A DNA stretch of 64,000 nucleotides from Cristatella mucedo (GCA_009760855.2 WPIO01000052.1:1698501-1762500), one strand, 5' to 3'; positions 1 through 14,945 are shown, counted from the stretch's first letter. The notes: a model not told the origin generated them from the letters alone. Numbers and translations are program-made.

Positions 1-920
<920 letters not shown>

Positions 921-1446
921 TAAGTGGCGAGTAGATAGCACGACTGACGGAGGTGGTACGGCCCAAATCTACCGAAAAGCGTTCGCGAGGCTCGGGCTTT
1001 CAGGCAGCGATCGGGGGGGGGGGGGACTGGGGGCGCTCGTGAGTGGAGATTTGCAGCCAAGGCTTGCTTTAGGCCCGCAATGCAACCCGTACAACACAGC
1101 GGTGGGTGGGGGGGTGGTCGCACTAGCTTGATTGGTTGGTTGTCTGGGAAGGAAAGCGGAGTGTTGCAGCCACGAGCTCGTCGCGCGCCCCCGGCTAGAT
1201 TAGGAGCTGGACCGATGAGGAGCTGGACTGTCGTCCGCTCGACCTCGGGGTCGCCCCCGCAAAGCAGCAGGCCGCCTCGCCGACAGCGTCGCTCGCTTGG
1301 CTGACCAGCTGCTCGGCTGGAGGCAACTGTGCAAGGGAGCGGCTGGGCCAGAAGAGAAGCTCGCTGGCAAATGTAAGTATCACTTGAATGCCGTTAAATA
1401 CAACTTGAAAAGTCAAACGATCGATGCAGCGCCCCAAAAACCTATC
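921..1446. other. Unassigned GC-rich stretch
   Basis: This contains a G13 run at 1,013-1,025 and short overlapping open frames on both strands that look like chance products of GC-rich sequence. No gene or repeat family is recognised. Confidence 0.5.
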
Positions 1447-1800
1447 TTATAATAACATAATAATTATACGCTTGATACAGCGCCCTCAGATAACTCAATC
1501 TCTTTCTAGGCGCTTTGAATTAGCTGCAAAGGTAATGCGATCGAATGGTGGGAGGTATCATGCTTGATAAATAACACGAATAACATGGTTAGGGGTGAAA
1601 TGCACAGGGTCAGCATGCAAGTGTCGTTAGTGGCAGCATGCACAGTGTCAGCACGCATAAGCACATACAGGACGAATCACAGGGACCCAATTAATGCTGT
1701 CCTAAATAGTTGCATTTTTAAGTTGTTTTTAAATGTGGTCAAGTCTGGAGATGTTGTGACGCAAGTCGGGAATGAGTTCCAGAACTTTTAAGGATTCCCC
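1447..1800 (-). mobile_element. LINE-A 3'-end fragment
   Basis: Read on the minus strand, it ends in the LINE-A tail hairpin at about 1,460-1,530. Before that come the 3' UTR with its repeated GCATG...CACTAACCA-like motifs and the last codons of ORF2 (the KxHLFxxAF-like end). It is 5'-truncated at about 1,800, and only about 350 bp remain. Confidence 0.85.
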
Positions 1801-3216
1801 CAAAGTGCTATCACCTGGCGAAGGGTCTTCGTGGCGAGTTCTAGCCAGTGGCTACGGTCACACCACGCTTTCCTTAAATAGAGAAATGCGAATGTAGCTG
1901 CCGGCAGCAGATCTGACGTATTCACTTTGTGTTTCAAACCCATAAACCGAAAGCACACCAGTCATCAAAATCTAGGTGGTGACAAAACTCGGTCTCCGAG
2001 CTAACTTATTCACCAGACACTCACGCTCTTCCTTTGCAGAACCAGACGAGCAAGAACGAAGCAAAATGGCTGCTTTCGCGTAAAGCAGCGTCTCGCTCTG
2101 AGAGCTCACTGCATGCAGCAACAGCATTCGTCTGTCTATGTGCACTCCGTTCCGCCTTATAAAAAGTACACACATTGTCATAGAGCCGAAACAGATGTAA
2201 AAGCGATGTAAGATCTGAAATGAGGTAGAAAAAAAATTAATGCAACAGGTATGTCAAAGATTGGTATATAGATTACGTACATTGGAGTTTAGCCAAGACT
2301 TGAGCCGAACGAAGGTCGCGAGAGCGCTGCTGCAACTCGTTTCTAAGTCTGTAGCTCCACGAAGTCACGAGTGTCACAATTGAATGCTACGCTGAGTAAG
2401 TTCCTCTATTTAGCGAATTCGATGCCCCAAAGGCTTCCCTCGAGAAACGAGTTCGATTCGATGCTACGCTCTTGCCTATGGAGGATACGGATTGAGCGTG
2501 GCATTTCACCGTGTACGAGAAAATTGACGTTTGGCGTAGCTTGCCGTGACGGTCGCAGAGGGTAGTAAGGTGTGGTTTCTTTGGCGATCTGAAAAATATG
2601 CCACCATCTCCTCACATCTATTCTACACTAACATTTCCGAGGCTACACGTTTCCGTTTGACCAAGTTGCACGCTAGCAGGAATCTACCAATGGCAGAGAC
2701 ATTTGAAATGAACTCGCTGCTGCTGCTGCAACGTATTCGGTGCCACTTTACTTAACCGTGCATCAGTGGGGTCGGCTGTACAATCTCTATACATACAGTG
2801 GTTGCCATGTGGGTGCTGTTTGGCTGTAGAAGCAAATGCAGTGGCCGAACGCGGAATGTTCATCAACATTTTACGCGTGCTCACCCGAGAGCAAAATATC
2901 CGAGCTTGGCCCAAGGGAAGGCCACTAGCGACAACCTTGAAAGGCGGCCATGACACATCCAGGTGGGATGACAGGTGCCGGTAAACACTTGAGACCCTGT
3001 CTGTCAGCCATCTAGACGTCTGAGTGTCACCTAGCTCTGCTATCTGCGGGCAGGTCTGTTTTTGTGTGTGAGCTTGTTTGTTGCTCTTTCCTTGTGTGTG
3101 TTTCTTGGTCAGTCTCCCTTGAGCTGCCTCAGAAGGGAACAACATACTGTCACACTAGCTGCCTTCTGAATTCACCGAGCTTAAGCTGCCACCGCCAGCA
3201 TGTGTTGCACAAAGGG
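1801..3216. other. No gene recognised
   Basis: Several open frames under 160 codons overlap on both strands (the longest is minus strand 2,684-3,145). None has recognisable domains or convincing splice structure. No repeat family was identified here. Confidence 0.4.
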
Positions 3217-3320
3217 GGGCCGGGTGGTTTAAGCCGATCGGAGTAGAAGTGCGGCAAGTGGCCTCCTTAGGCCTCCATCGTGGACGAACGCTAGAGGTTC
3301 ACGTCCCACCATGAATCGCG
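3217..3320 (+). repeat. Possible tRNA-derived (SINE-like) head
   Basis: A GGTGGTTTAAGC-like A box is followed about 60 bp later by AGGTTCACGTCCC, close to the pol III B-box consensus. No other copy is seen in the window, so this could be a lone tRNA-like relic or a SINE present elsewhere. Confidence 0.35.
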
Positions 3321-4597
<1,277 letters not shown>

Positions 4598-6480
4598 AGT
4601 CATCTGGAGCGTACACTCGTTCCGGGCAGTCGGCAGAAGCCTGAAGGGGAGTACTGGGCGGTGCGTTACGTGACACGCCTCTTTTAAAGGGTCGGTCCGA
4701 AGGGAACTCGGGGCTTTCCGGCCCCCATTCAGTATGCCTGTGCTTACAATGCTGGTGGCGTAGAGAGAATTCACTAATCATTTCGACACTGCTGGCCGAC
4801 TTGAGATTGCTTCTTGCTCATCCTCGACGTTCTTTAAAAATGAGGTGTGCCGGGTAAAACAAGTCTAGCGGGTAGCGAGACCCAGCGTAAACGCGTCAAA
4901 TGAGCTCAAGCTGGCGCCGCCCACCGAAGGCGCTGCAGCGATCAGACGTTCGGATCGCCGTTCATCCGCTCCTATCGACCGTTCGGCCGCTTCCGGCAAT
5001 GCTTCGCATAATTATATCCCTGGTCGGATGGCCACGTCCTTCCGATTCTCGCCGCCGCGATACAGAGACGGGGGGGGGGAGGACGTCCCTTCAATCTCGC
5101 TGTCTTGTCTATCCTCGCTGGGGTGGTGCCCCCCCCCCCCCCCCGCAGTTCCCCTGTCGCTCGAGTACCGCAGCTGACTGGCAGGCGGATCAGTCAGCAT
5201 TGGAGCATTGGGTCGCTGACTCACGCCGACCGAGCAGCCAACCCCACCTCCGCAGGCAGCTGGGGGGCTGTGAGTGGGTGGCGAAAACGACTGTTATTGC
5301 GGATTTATCGGGCTACAGCTCGAGCAGCGGTCTGCATGCAGCCAGTCAACACGCCCGTAGATTATTAAGTGGCCAGTGGCGGTGGGCGGGCGAGGCGCAG
5401 CGACGCCGGCCGGCGCATGCTTGTACGTAGCCTACGTACTATGTACATCTAGTGCTGATCTCGCAGGAAGGGGGGCCGACAGTCGCCGGGTCAGCCGTAC
5501 TGCCGAAGCTGCCCCGAGGAAGATTGAGTACCGTTGCTGTCGCCGCCGCCGCCGCCGGTGCACGACCCTTGATGTTGGACTGCAGCTGACACCTCTAGCG
5601 GACGAGCAGACGTGCGGGCAAGAAGGGCAGACGTCACTTGGCGCCAGTGGATAGCCACCGGACGATGGCGGGGAGCTGCCGGAGCCCAGAAGCCAAAGCC
5701 AAATCGGCCTTAACCTTAGACTGAGAGCGCTAAGCGACCCAAGTGTGCCCGCCTCAGCTATGTCGGGTGCTATACAGTCTGCGACCGCTCGGCCTTTGAT
5801 GACTTCCCCGAAGAGTAGCCACTATTGCGTGCTCCTGCGAGGCATCGCTTCCGATGCTATTTGCTGCAGAAGACGGTTCGTGCTTGGCTCGGAACTCTTC
5901 GCTCCATGCTGCGGTCCGGCTCTTTATGCATTGCGACTAGGAAACGAAGGATAAGTCTTGCGCATTCCACTGTGAAGTGATCTCAAGAGAGGCGGCTGTG
6001 CTCACTACTGCATTGGAGGGAAAGAGTCCGAGCTGCAGCCCAGAGTGAGGCTGTAACCCAGAGCGAGGCACAGAGCAAGCTTCGCTCTGGGCCATTGTAC
6101 GTAGTGCTTCAATGCCCGTTCGAGCCGCCTTCATTTCTGTCCCAGACATTTGAGACCGTCGTCCGTAGAGTAGCGACCGCTGATATTGATATTGATATAG
6201 TGGTGCTCTACTATTACTTCAGCTGCCTATAAGCGAGAGCATAGATATTCAGGACTCGCTTCCGCTCACTCCGGGGCTTCCGATCGAGTTATTGTGGTTG
6301 GATTCGGTCTGTTGCTTCGGATGAGTGGGCGCAGGAAAATAGGATTATTTCGCTCCACACGCCCTGCCTCTTGTAAAAAAGAAAAGAACAAGCAGTGAGA
6401 CCTCGGTTTGTGTCGGCTCGTGTCGAATTTCGTGAGGTCCGTGCCGTCGAGGCGCTTCGAGTTAGAGGAAATGCTTAATA
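4598..6480. other. GC-rich region with no confident gene
   Basis: Fairly CpG-rich, with homopolymer runs of G at about 5,072 and of C at about 5,130-5,144, and a short GCC-type run at about 5,542-5,558. Open frames of up to 176 codons on the plus strand (4,900-5,430) have no recognisable domain. It could be promoter or first-exon territory, but nothing in the sequence proves that. Confidence 0.35.
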
Positions 6481-6682
6481 TCTAGCAGCCAGGGTGAGCC
6501 GGCGGTGCGCCTCGGCAAAGATTGGAGAGGGTGGTCAGCCGGGGACGAGGAAGTTAGGGAGGTCAGCCGGGACAGAAGCGAGTGGACGTGGCCGCAAGTC
6601 AGGGCAGCGCTACTACAAGTGCTATGGCCGAGCCAGACGGCGAGGACGCTGGCAGCGGGTTGAAAATAAAAAGGTATGCATG

Positions 6683-6932
6683 CGCTGAAAAGCTAACAGC
6701 GCATCTATTTAAGCAACATTTAGAGGGTCCCGTGACTTTTCCTCTGTGTGCTTATGCGTGCTGACACTGCATACTGCTAATCAAACACATTTGCATGCTG
6801 ACGCTATGCACGTCACCTCTAACCATGCCATGCTTGTTGTCATTGAGCATGCTTCCACTAACCAGTCAACCGTAAAGTTCCTAGAAAGAGAATAACTTCT
6901 TTGAGGGAGCTATAAAGTACATTATTATTATG
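6683..6932 (+). mobile_element. LINE-A 3'-end fragment
   Basis: It begins in the last ORF2 codons (a LTAHLF-like end) and runs through the 3' UTR to the tail hairpin at about 6,873-6,920 and a short ATT run. It is strongly 5'-truncated. Confidence 0.8.
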
Positions 6933-7924
6933 CAATCTCCGAGGCTAGCATGAATAAGGAAAAGCTGCATAGCAGATTGCCATAAAATTAGTCTGGCAAA
7001 CGCTCGCAGTTAGCATGGCAAAAAGAACCACCCTTTTTACCTGTAGCTCATCTTACAGGCTATAGAGTGAGACCCCGACTAATTTATTGCAAGCAAGCAG
7101 GCGGCATGCTTTGGCTCAAATTGATCCTTGCTGACGCCACTAGCCACCGATCTAGGCCGCAAGAAGATCCGGCCATCTCTTGAAAACAGTCATTTTGCTT
7201 GCTGCTTACGCTAGTGCCTAAGCGTCCAGCGAACCTCTGCTAGTGGAACTAATGCGAGAGATTTCAACTAGGATAGGTGAAGCTTTTTCAATTCCCGGCG
7301 AGAATGGTTTACTATCTGGCATCCGCGTAGGAGGGGAACGGCCCATTGAACAGCTCATGCACGCCATGCTGCTCGGAGCGGAACTTCTAAGCCAGCCTCA
7401 GTAAGGGAAAAGTAATAGCTACCTGATTCAATAGCCTCATTTAAATAGCAGCAAGGGAGGCCCAACGGGCTGCCGCTTGTTGACGGCAAGAGAGGATTGC
7501 CAGCTGTAACCCACTGGAAACCATGACCCGGCTGGTGATGAGCGAGTGCCGTACCCGAGAGGACTAAGACCCGTCGGGCGGACGACTCGACTTTCGCTTT
7601 GCACAGGGTGCTTGCTGTGCCGATACGTCCAGCTCTGAGGTTACTTTTTCTGCCATTAGCTAGCCATTGCTTCCGGTGCGAGAAAATCGCCAACCCTGTG
7701 CAAACCGTACAGGCAGTCCTGTCTGATGCTTTTGCAAGGCTGACGGTGGTGAGAGAGCGCTGGAAGGAGCCTGGTCGCTGTCACCTGTCGATAGTTACTC
7801 GGTGCTGACTGGTAGCGTGCGTCGAACCTGTTCGCTCCGAGTCTTACCGATGCAAGGTGAAGGTCATCGAAACACCTGGCTGACGCATGACGATCGGGAA
7901 GCGAATTATGTCTGCTGTATTAAT
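6933..7924. other. No gene recognised
   Basis: The longest open frames (about 112 codons, minus strand 7,355-7,693) show no domain. Nothing repeat-like was matched. Confidence 0.4.
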
Positions 7925-9307
7925 GAAGATAATAATACATTTGATATAGTTCCCTCAGAAAACTTAATCTCTTTCTAGGCACTTTACATTTACTGCAAAG
8001 GAAGCACGATCGAATGGTTAAATGTAGCATGCTCAATGACAGCAAGCACAGCATGGTTAGGAGTGACAAGCACAGGGTCAGCATGCAAATATGGTTTGTG
8101 GTAGCGTGCACAGTATCAGTCAGCATGCAAATATGGTTTGTGGTAGCGTGCACAGTATCAGCATGCATAAACACGTAAAGAACGAATTACATTTACCCAC
8201 TATATGATGTCATAAATAAATGCGTTTTTAGTTTCTTTTTCAATGTAGTCAAGTCAGGGGATGCCGTTACGAAAGGCGGAACTGAGTTCTAGGCTTTGGG
8301 AGCATACGAACTAAAGCCACGGTCTCAAAAGGATTTGAGGTTCGCATGAGGTTTAGGTAAACGATTAGATTTCGAAAACAACTGCGGCGCTCACGACAGA
8401 CAAGCCTAGCTGCAGAGTTTTTGCACAATCTGTAAGTGCCTGATTGCTCAGGCCGGTAGACTAGCAAGCAGTGAGTTACAGAAGTCAAGACGGGATGTCA
8501 CCGATGCATGGACCAATTTAAATGTGGTACCACTGTCTAAGCAAGCCCGAATTTTTACAATGTCACGTAGGTGAAAATAGGCAGACTTGACTGTGGAGCT
8601 GATTTGGTCGTCTAACTAAAGGTCAATTTGGAAAATGAAACCTAGATTTCGTACAAATTCAACAGGACATATGCTCACAGAGCCGATTGTGCCTCAGCCT
8701 TTCCAATTTGTGAATCACACTGGGTTTGCCCATAACGAGTAAGTTAGTTTTATCATCGTTTAGTTTTAGAAAATTTGCTGCCTTCCACGTGCGGATGTCG
8801 TCAATACATGCAGCAGGTGAGTTGAGAGAATTTGAGGTGCTCGAAGGCTGGGAGGGATCAAAGCAAAGGTGCAAGTGAGTGTCATCCGCATAGAAGTGAA
8901 AACCTAGATTGTACTTGGCAATCACATCAGCAAGAGGGAGAGTATAAACCGTGAAAAGAACCGGACCTAGCACGGTGCCCTGAGATACCCCATATTTTAG
9001 AGGTACCTCAGATGATCTTTGTCCATTCACGTCAATACTCTGGAGTCTCTCACTGAGATAGGACCCGAACCATTGCACAGCAGTGCCAGTGATGCCTAGG
9101 CGAGATGAGAGGCGCTCTAGAAGAACTTTGTGATCGATGGTATCAAAAGCTGCCGAAAGATCGAGAAAAACAAGCAGAGACACTCTACCCATGTCTGCAT
9201 TCCTAAGTAGGTCATTGTATACCCTAAGCAATGCTGACTCTGTGGAGTGATTAGCTCTAAAGTCAGACTGGAACTTACTAGCAAGGTTTGAAGTTTCAAT
9301 ATATGAG
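7925..9307 (-). mobile_element. LINE-A copy, 5'-truncated (reverse transcriptase to tail)
   Basis: The minus strand encodes part of the reverse transcriptase at 8,659-9,231. It shows [17 protein letters not shown], the GVSQGTVLGP block and the catalytic YADD box, typical of CR1/L2-group non-LTR retrotransposons. Tryptophan is intact at the two codons that are TGA in the copies at 19.4-22.2 kb and 40.9-42.6 kb. The C-terminal domain is internally deleted around 8,340-8,400. The 3' UTR ends in the tail hairpin at about 7,940-7,990. It was truncated at about 9,307 during insertion and is not functional. Confidence 0.9.
8079..8161. repeat. 42-bp exact tandem duplication in a LINE-A 3' UTR
   Basis: Two adjacent units starting at 8,079 and 8,121 are essentially identical. 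Each contains CAGCATGCAAATATGG and GCGTGCACAGTATCAG. The duplication is specific to this copy. Confidence 0.85.
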
Positions 9308-10674
9308 TGCAGTAGAGCGTCGTCTTACGCTGGGGCAAAGTGCGCCGGACGACAGTTTGTTAGCCGTAAGGGGGGGGGGAGAGCTGCGATTAGACTCCAT
9401 GGAGATTATCAGGGCAAACCGTTTCAGCTGGCATTTTACAGCGGTGACAGGTGCCTGCCTAACAAAACCCTGCCACCTATGACAGCTATTGTCTGTCAGA
9501 AAAATATGCTCTCTTCGAAAAGCCGTCGACCCCCTGCCGGAACGATGCGTGAGGCAGATCTCGGGTGCAGCCTGCAGCAGCCACGCTTCGGTGGCGGGGG
9601 GGGGGCCTAAAATACCAGCTCCACCGATGGCTTAAAACGCGCCTTAAAGTTGGCTCCGACGCCGATTATCAATCTCTTTTTTTGCGGCTGGTGACAGGTG
9701 TGCAGAGGCCGTCCGCACCAAGGAAGCAGTCCGGTCGAGCTGGGCCGGACTGCTGACTAAGCTGTCCTTGGCTCGATGACAGACGTTTGCCCCATAGGCA
9801 AATAGCTGATCGCTAACGGCGTGTCCACCTCTTCGCCAGCTGACCCCGTCTGACGTCGCTTGGCTCGAGGTGTCGCCTGACCGCGTCCGCTGCCCATTAC
9901 GAATCGGGTATTGTCGGTAATCTGGCAGTAATTCGGCAGGGCTAGGTTGGATCCCCAAACGGGACTTGCTAGAAGGCGAACGCTTAACCATGTGGGATCC
10001 GTAGAGCGAGGCGCCCGTTTCCACCCGCCCGTAGCAGCGGTGGTGGCAACTAGAGCTAATGAATGAATTGATGCCTCCTCAGTGAGAGCGACTTTGGTGT
10101 GTGGCGTCGAAACTTGCCGGCGAACCGGATTTATCTAGCTATAAATCGATTCTGAGAAATTTCGACTGCAAATTCTTTCGTTTTGAGTGGTCTCCAAGGT
10201 AATATCAGCATGAAGCTCCCAGAGTTCAGCTTTCGCCGCCTCGGCAGCCGTTGGTCAATCAGTTCTAAGATAATTTAAGCAAGGGTCAGCTGATTAAACA
10301 GCCTCATTAATTTAGTAAAAGAAGAGCCTACTCGACTGCTATCGCCTCCCATCTTGAAGAGGTCAATAAAGAGTTGCCTGGTGCGAGACTTGAGCCCGAA
10401 ACCGGGTCGCGAAGTGTAAGCACTTTGCCCCTACGCTGAGATCTTACAGACAGTCGGTCTGCAACGGAAGCGGGCCTTACCTACGTAGCACGCCCTTTAT
10501 AAATTTATATGCTATAAGTAGTCACAGAAACTTCTTTAATGAACCAACAGTTGTCGCCTAAACTAAATTTGCTGCGCCCACGAATGTAGGAAGTGGCTTT
10601 TGATCTAAGCTCTTTATCATGAACACAGGATCCGTAGGGGTGTTAGACGTCTCTGCCGCTTGACGAATTCTGCC
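9308..10674. other. Mostly unassigned; SINE1 scrap near 10.29-10.34 kb
   Basis: G-rich runs lie at 9,370 and 9,595. A minus-strand fragment of the SINE1 3' end (CAGCTGATTAAACAGCCTC) sits at about 10,289-10,310. No gene is recognised. Confidence 0.4.
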
Positions 10675-11127
10675 ACGGCTTGGCTCCTTCGTACTTAGCT
10701 GAACTGCTGCACCAGTTTCAGCCTGTTCGTGCCCTAAGGTCCCTTGTGGACAATAAATTAGCTGTTCCATTCCTCCGCTTAACGACCGTTGGCAACAGAA
10801 GCTTTAGCTCTGCAGGTCCTAGACTTTGGAAGTCGCTTCCACAATTCTTACGCAACGACAACTACTCTCCTGCTGCCGACCATGGCTCATTTTTTCAGCG
10901 GTCCTGAGCTGCTACTTCCATGATACTCACTACCTCAACTGCTCTCCTGACTCTGCTATGCTTCCCAATTTCCCTTTTTTGCGTGAGACGAAGTCTGTTG
11001 GCTACCGAATGCGTACCGAAAGCCGCTTAGGCTGTGAGTGCCCTATACAAAACTCTTCTGCGTAACAACCACATAGTGTTTATGGCTTTGTGGAGTTACA
11101 GACGGAGATACTTTACATTAAATTCTT
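10675..11127 (+). mobile_element. LINE-B 3'-end fragment
   Basis: It encodes the C-terminal ORF2 region: the VGNRSFSSAGPRLWKSLP segment, preceded by the ALRSLVDNKLAVPF block. It then runs through a 3' UTR shared with the copies at 34.4-35.2 kb and 57.9-58.8 kb, ending GAGATAC-TTACATTAAATTC. LINE-B has no ATT-repeat tail and no LINE-A hairpin. Confidence 0.85.
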
Positions 11128-12239
11128 GAAGAACTAGTGCCTCGAAGCGATTCTAACGAGTCGCAGAAGCCGCACCGATGCATTTAGTATGGAACCGATA
11201 GCAGAGATTGAAAGCAATCAAGAACCCGTGCCTCAATTAAAAAGTCCATGTCCTCAGCATCGAGCTACTTCCTACACAGCTGAAAGGGCCAGAGAAGCAA
11301 CAGGAAAAGACATAAAGTACAACTGACCGCTCGTCACCTCAGATGTCAGCTTTGTGAAGCCTAAGCCATGGGTGACGACATATTCGTTTTCTGTTGATTA
11401 TAGCACAGGAGTTGCTAGTAAGCTCAAAGAGTTGTCGTGCATCGCAGCTGATTTTAGTGACATTCCAGCGTCTCACTTCCTCCTTCGCAAATAAAGTCTG
11501 TCCACAGTCGGAATGACAACAGAAACCCAAGTTCACTGCCGTCTGCAGTAACTGTGAACTTTTGGCTTCGACGCCTCTTCAGAATTCAAGATACAATTCT
11601 ACAAAATATTTTCCTATGCCTTCGCCACAACAGCAGTTGTCGCAGGTTCTTTCTATTCAATATCGAAATTAACAGCCGTCGCAGCGTCGCAATGGACTTA
11701 CTTAATCACATCACCTGCACACTTGGATACGCTGAAGTTCGAGTCATTAGAGCTTCACCAATCTGAGGGCACGCGAACATGCGGAGCTTGAGCGCTGTCC
11801 TGTGAAATAGGCGACATTGTCTCAAGTTGAGCATGATCAATGACAGAAGCAAGAGCACAACTCTGCACACCGTTGCATGAGTAAGTGCGACAGCGAGTTA
11901 TCCCCACCATCCCTGGCCCGTCTCGCCAATCCTGTCTTGTTTGCCGTACACGAGCACTTGGACAGTTCGTGAAGTATGATTGCCAGCGTGTAGCGCTGCT
12001 CATAGCTGACCTGACTTGGTCGGCAGATTTTCAAGACATAACGAACGATTGCCTAGATATGAATCGGAACAGAAAGTTCAAGTTATTTTCCCTACCGACT
12101 TACAGATTCAGTAGCCTTGGAATGATCGTAGCGGCACGAAGTTCGTTGACATGCAGCCTCGCGAAAGTCACGGTATTGCATTCGTCGATGGTGGCTAGCT
12201 TCGTATCGCTTGCATATGGCCGTGTATTGCATTCGTCGA
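11128..12239. other. No gene recognised
   Basis: Short overlapping frames only. The distal part may include decayed LINE-B sequence continuing from 12,240, but no alignment could be followed by eye. Confidence 0.35.
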
Positions 12240-14190
12240 CGATGGCTAGCCGTTTAGCCAGTCTTCTTCGTGAAACTTTCAAAATGTAGGCAGTAGTCAA
12301 AGACAGCACCTTAACTACGAGTACACACTGACGGTCACACGTCGCACACCAGAATCACCTATTAGAAGAACCAAATCTTCTAGTCCATCCACGCACTTCG
12401 GGTGTCCTATGAGTAGCAGTACCATTTGATCCTCGTTAAGTTAAATAAGAGTTGCTCTCATCCAGAATAGCATGTCTGAAAGCCAAGCATTCAGAATATC
12501 AGTGGCTGCAGCAGATTCCGACGGTTAAGTCAACGAATATAGTTGAGTATCATCAGCAGAAAAGTGATAGCCGATTCTATGAACAAGAATCACTTTTCGC
12601 AGAGGTTCGGAGAACAGTAAAAGACCAAGGATGGACCCTATGGGACTCCACAGTTGACTGATCTGGCGGATGAGACCTGACCCATGCGAAACATAGATTG
12701 AACACTGTAGGACAAGTACGATCTGAACTACGTAAGTGCCTCGTCTGCCAGACCGATCTTTATTCTCAATCGTTCCAGTAGGATAGCGCGTTCAAGAGTG
12801 TCGTAGGCAGCTGATAGATCTAGCAGCACTAGGGCAGTGAGATTCCCGTTATCGCTGCTGCACAGGATGTCATTGGTTACATGGAGGAGAGCCGTTTCAG
12901 TGAAATGGTATCACTTAAATCGACTAAAACTTTCTGACATTTTATTCTTTGCGGTGTCTGCAAGAAACTGCTTAGCGGCAATCTTTACAGGATTTTTTGA
13001 CAAATAAAGGAATGAGGAAAACGGTGATAGTTCACTTGGACCTCTGAATCTAAGCCAGACTTTTTAAGTATCGGTCAAACAATGGCCGATTTGAAGGACT
13101 TGGGTACAACTTCGTTATCCAGAGAAGCATTACAAATCGCAGTTATGGCTGGATTGAGTTTTGTCTGCCAGTGAAGATCGCACAGGGGATCGTATAGGGT
13201 ATTCAGGAGACAGCTATTGTTACTTAGGTAGCCACGTTGTATTCAGAAACCTCAAAAAATATCGTATGCAAGGTCACAGGTTGCGATTCAGCGGTGGCTT
13301 TAGTTGGAGCAGAATTATGGAGGCACAAGCATGTGGAATTTTAAATAAAAAAGGCTGAATTTTCTCAATGAAGAAGGCTGAGAACATTTCGGCTGGGCCG
13401 TTAACATCTGGGGAGTGAGACTTCTCAGAATCGGCAGGCAAATTTTTTTTGGGTCCGACTGGCAGGACTAAAGTTTTCGAATAGAAAAAGTGAAGTACCG
13501 AACTTTCTAAACTTCCGGTATAGAGTCGGAGAAACTCTTAGAGAGAAATTTGTTAAATTATTCAAGCTCTAACTTAAAAATGGCTCATTTTTTAAGTTGT
13601 TTCCATAAATAGAACTTTCCAGGACTTTCTTGTATAAAGACAGAATAGACAGAGCATGCTCATCGAGGGCACGAAGTTAAGTGTCATGTTCACTGCACTG
13701 AGTATAGAGGGTATAGAGATTGTCGGCCGAGCTTGGGTGTAGATTGAGAAGACCTGCCTCACGGACGGATTTCTTAAATTTCTTCGGATCGACGCTTGTC
13801 AAGTTGCGTTGCTGGCCAAATTCGACGGTGCCCTGCGTGCACGATGGAACAGGAACAGTGAGTGAGACTGAGCAATGATCCGAGATGGTCAGCGGGCACA
13901 CAGCAATGTAAGTGGGGGGCAGACCAATAAAGCAATGCGACTGGCTCAATACCATGCCAACAGGTTTCATCCACTTAAAATATTCAATGGAGCATGCGAA
14001 GTTCACAGGATATTTATGCGTCCTTCACCACCGAAGAGGAAAGGTTAATGAATCTTTCAACCAAAAGAACAGTACCAAGGACATGCCTAGTACAGACAAG
14101 GGAAGCCGCTCCTATGCAGCAAAGACAAAGCCATGCGAGGGGCAAATATCAGTAACATTAATATCATGAAGACGTTTTCTTACCTCTTTC
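12240..14190 (-). mobile_element. LINE-B copy with endonuclease C-terminus and reverse transcriptase
   Basis: Read on the minus strand from about 14,190. It opens with an endonuclease tail (TISDHCSVSL at about 13,890) and a linker (LTSVDPKKFKKSVREAGLL). Next come the FSAFFIEKI segment, RT blocks with AIV-PILKKSGLDSE and LDLSAAYDTLERAILLERL (frameshifted), and SADDTQ as the catalytic box. It ends in LLLIGHP and LVLLIGDSGVRR, which match the family-defining segment of the LINE-B copy at 57.9 kb. Stops and frameshifts are many. A ~50-bp duplication with GCATTCGTCGAC lies at about 12,178-12,250. Confidence 0.75.
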
Positions 14191-14334
14191 AAAGAACAAT
14201 CTTTTTTTTTTAAACTTTACATACGCTCTAAAGAAAGTATGTCAACATGCTTAACGATAACATAGCCTGTGTTAGTTCGTATAAGGACACTAAGGGTAAT
14301 CCAAACAGACCCAACAACTGTTTCGATGTACTGG

Positions 14335-14600
14335 TACCATTTTAGTTTCTTTTTAAATATCGTGTCACTAGATGTCATAGCTTCAGTCGCGAGTGAGTTC
14401 CAGGCTTTTTAAGCACACGAACTAAAGTGTGATCTCTAAAGGATTGTAAAGGTTGGTTCAAATCGCAGCTAAATGAGCGGGTAGTACGATACCTAGCCTG
14501 ACAGTAGAGTAACTATGATTGGTAGGTTGAAGCAAAAGAATATATCAGCCTACGTGCAAGTAAGTGACGAAACCTTGAGGTCAATGCGCTGCTTAGCTGT
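14335..14600 (-). mobile_element. LINE-A C-terminal fragment (degenerate)
   Basis: The minus strand matches the LINE-A C-terminal domain and start of the 3' region: the AFxxxAPKAWN segment in reverse, and a remnant of the KVLSLTFRSL segment. It is divergent. Confidence 0.7.
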
Positions 14601-14696
14601 TCTGCCATTACTCATCCAAGCGCCTATGATTAGAACGGCAGTAGGAGACTGGGTGTGATGCTTCTTGACTTGTAAATACTAGAATATATTTCAATT

Positions 14697-14800
14697 GCGT
14701 ATTGCCTTAAGAGAATTCAATCTCTATACAGGCGCTTCACATATTTGCTCGAGCCACGACATTCGAGCAAAAGGTGAGCACCTTACCCTTGGGTCAAGGA
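14697..14800 (-). mobile_element. SINE2 copy
   Basis: The hairpin-type tail lies at 14,700-14,745 and matches the other SINE2 copies and the LINE-A tail. It is followed in reverse by the tRNA-like head with GTTCGAG-like and AAGGTGCTC-like boxes. It sits between two LINE-A fragments in the same orientation and may interrupt one older copy. Confidence 0.65.
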
Positions 14801-14814
14801 ACTTTTTGTCTACT

Positions 14815-14945
14815 GTTTTGAGTGGTCGAACAACGGCTTTTTGGAAAGATTCAGGGACAAGACCTGAGTTAAACACATATTATTATGTTATTTATGCAAA
14901 GCGTCAGCAAAAATGTATGCATCACAGAACAATAAGTATGTGGTC
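14815..14945 (-). mobile_element. LINE-A reverse-transcriptase fragment
   Basis: It aligns with the segment between the linker and RT of the LINE-A copy at 21,030-21,180. In reverse this is a PVPFKKAVI-like stretch followed by INIIN...ASG. Confidence 0.65.

Noticed and set aside
2684-3145. 153-codon minus-strand frame
   Set aside because: Composition and lack of domain or splice context suggest chance; overlapping frames exist on the other strand.
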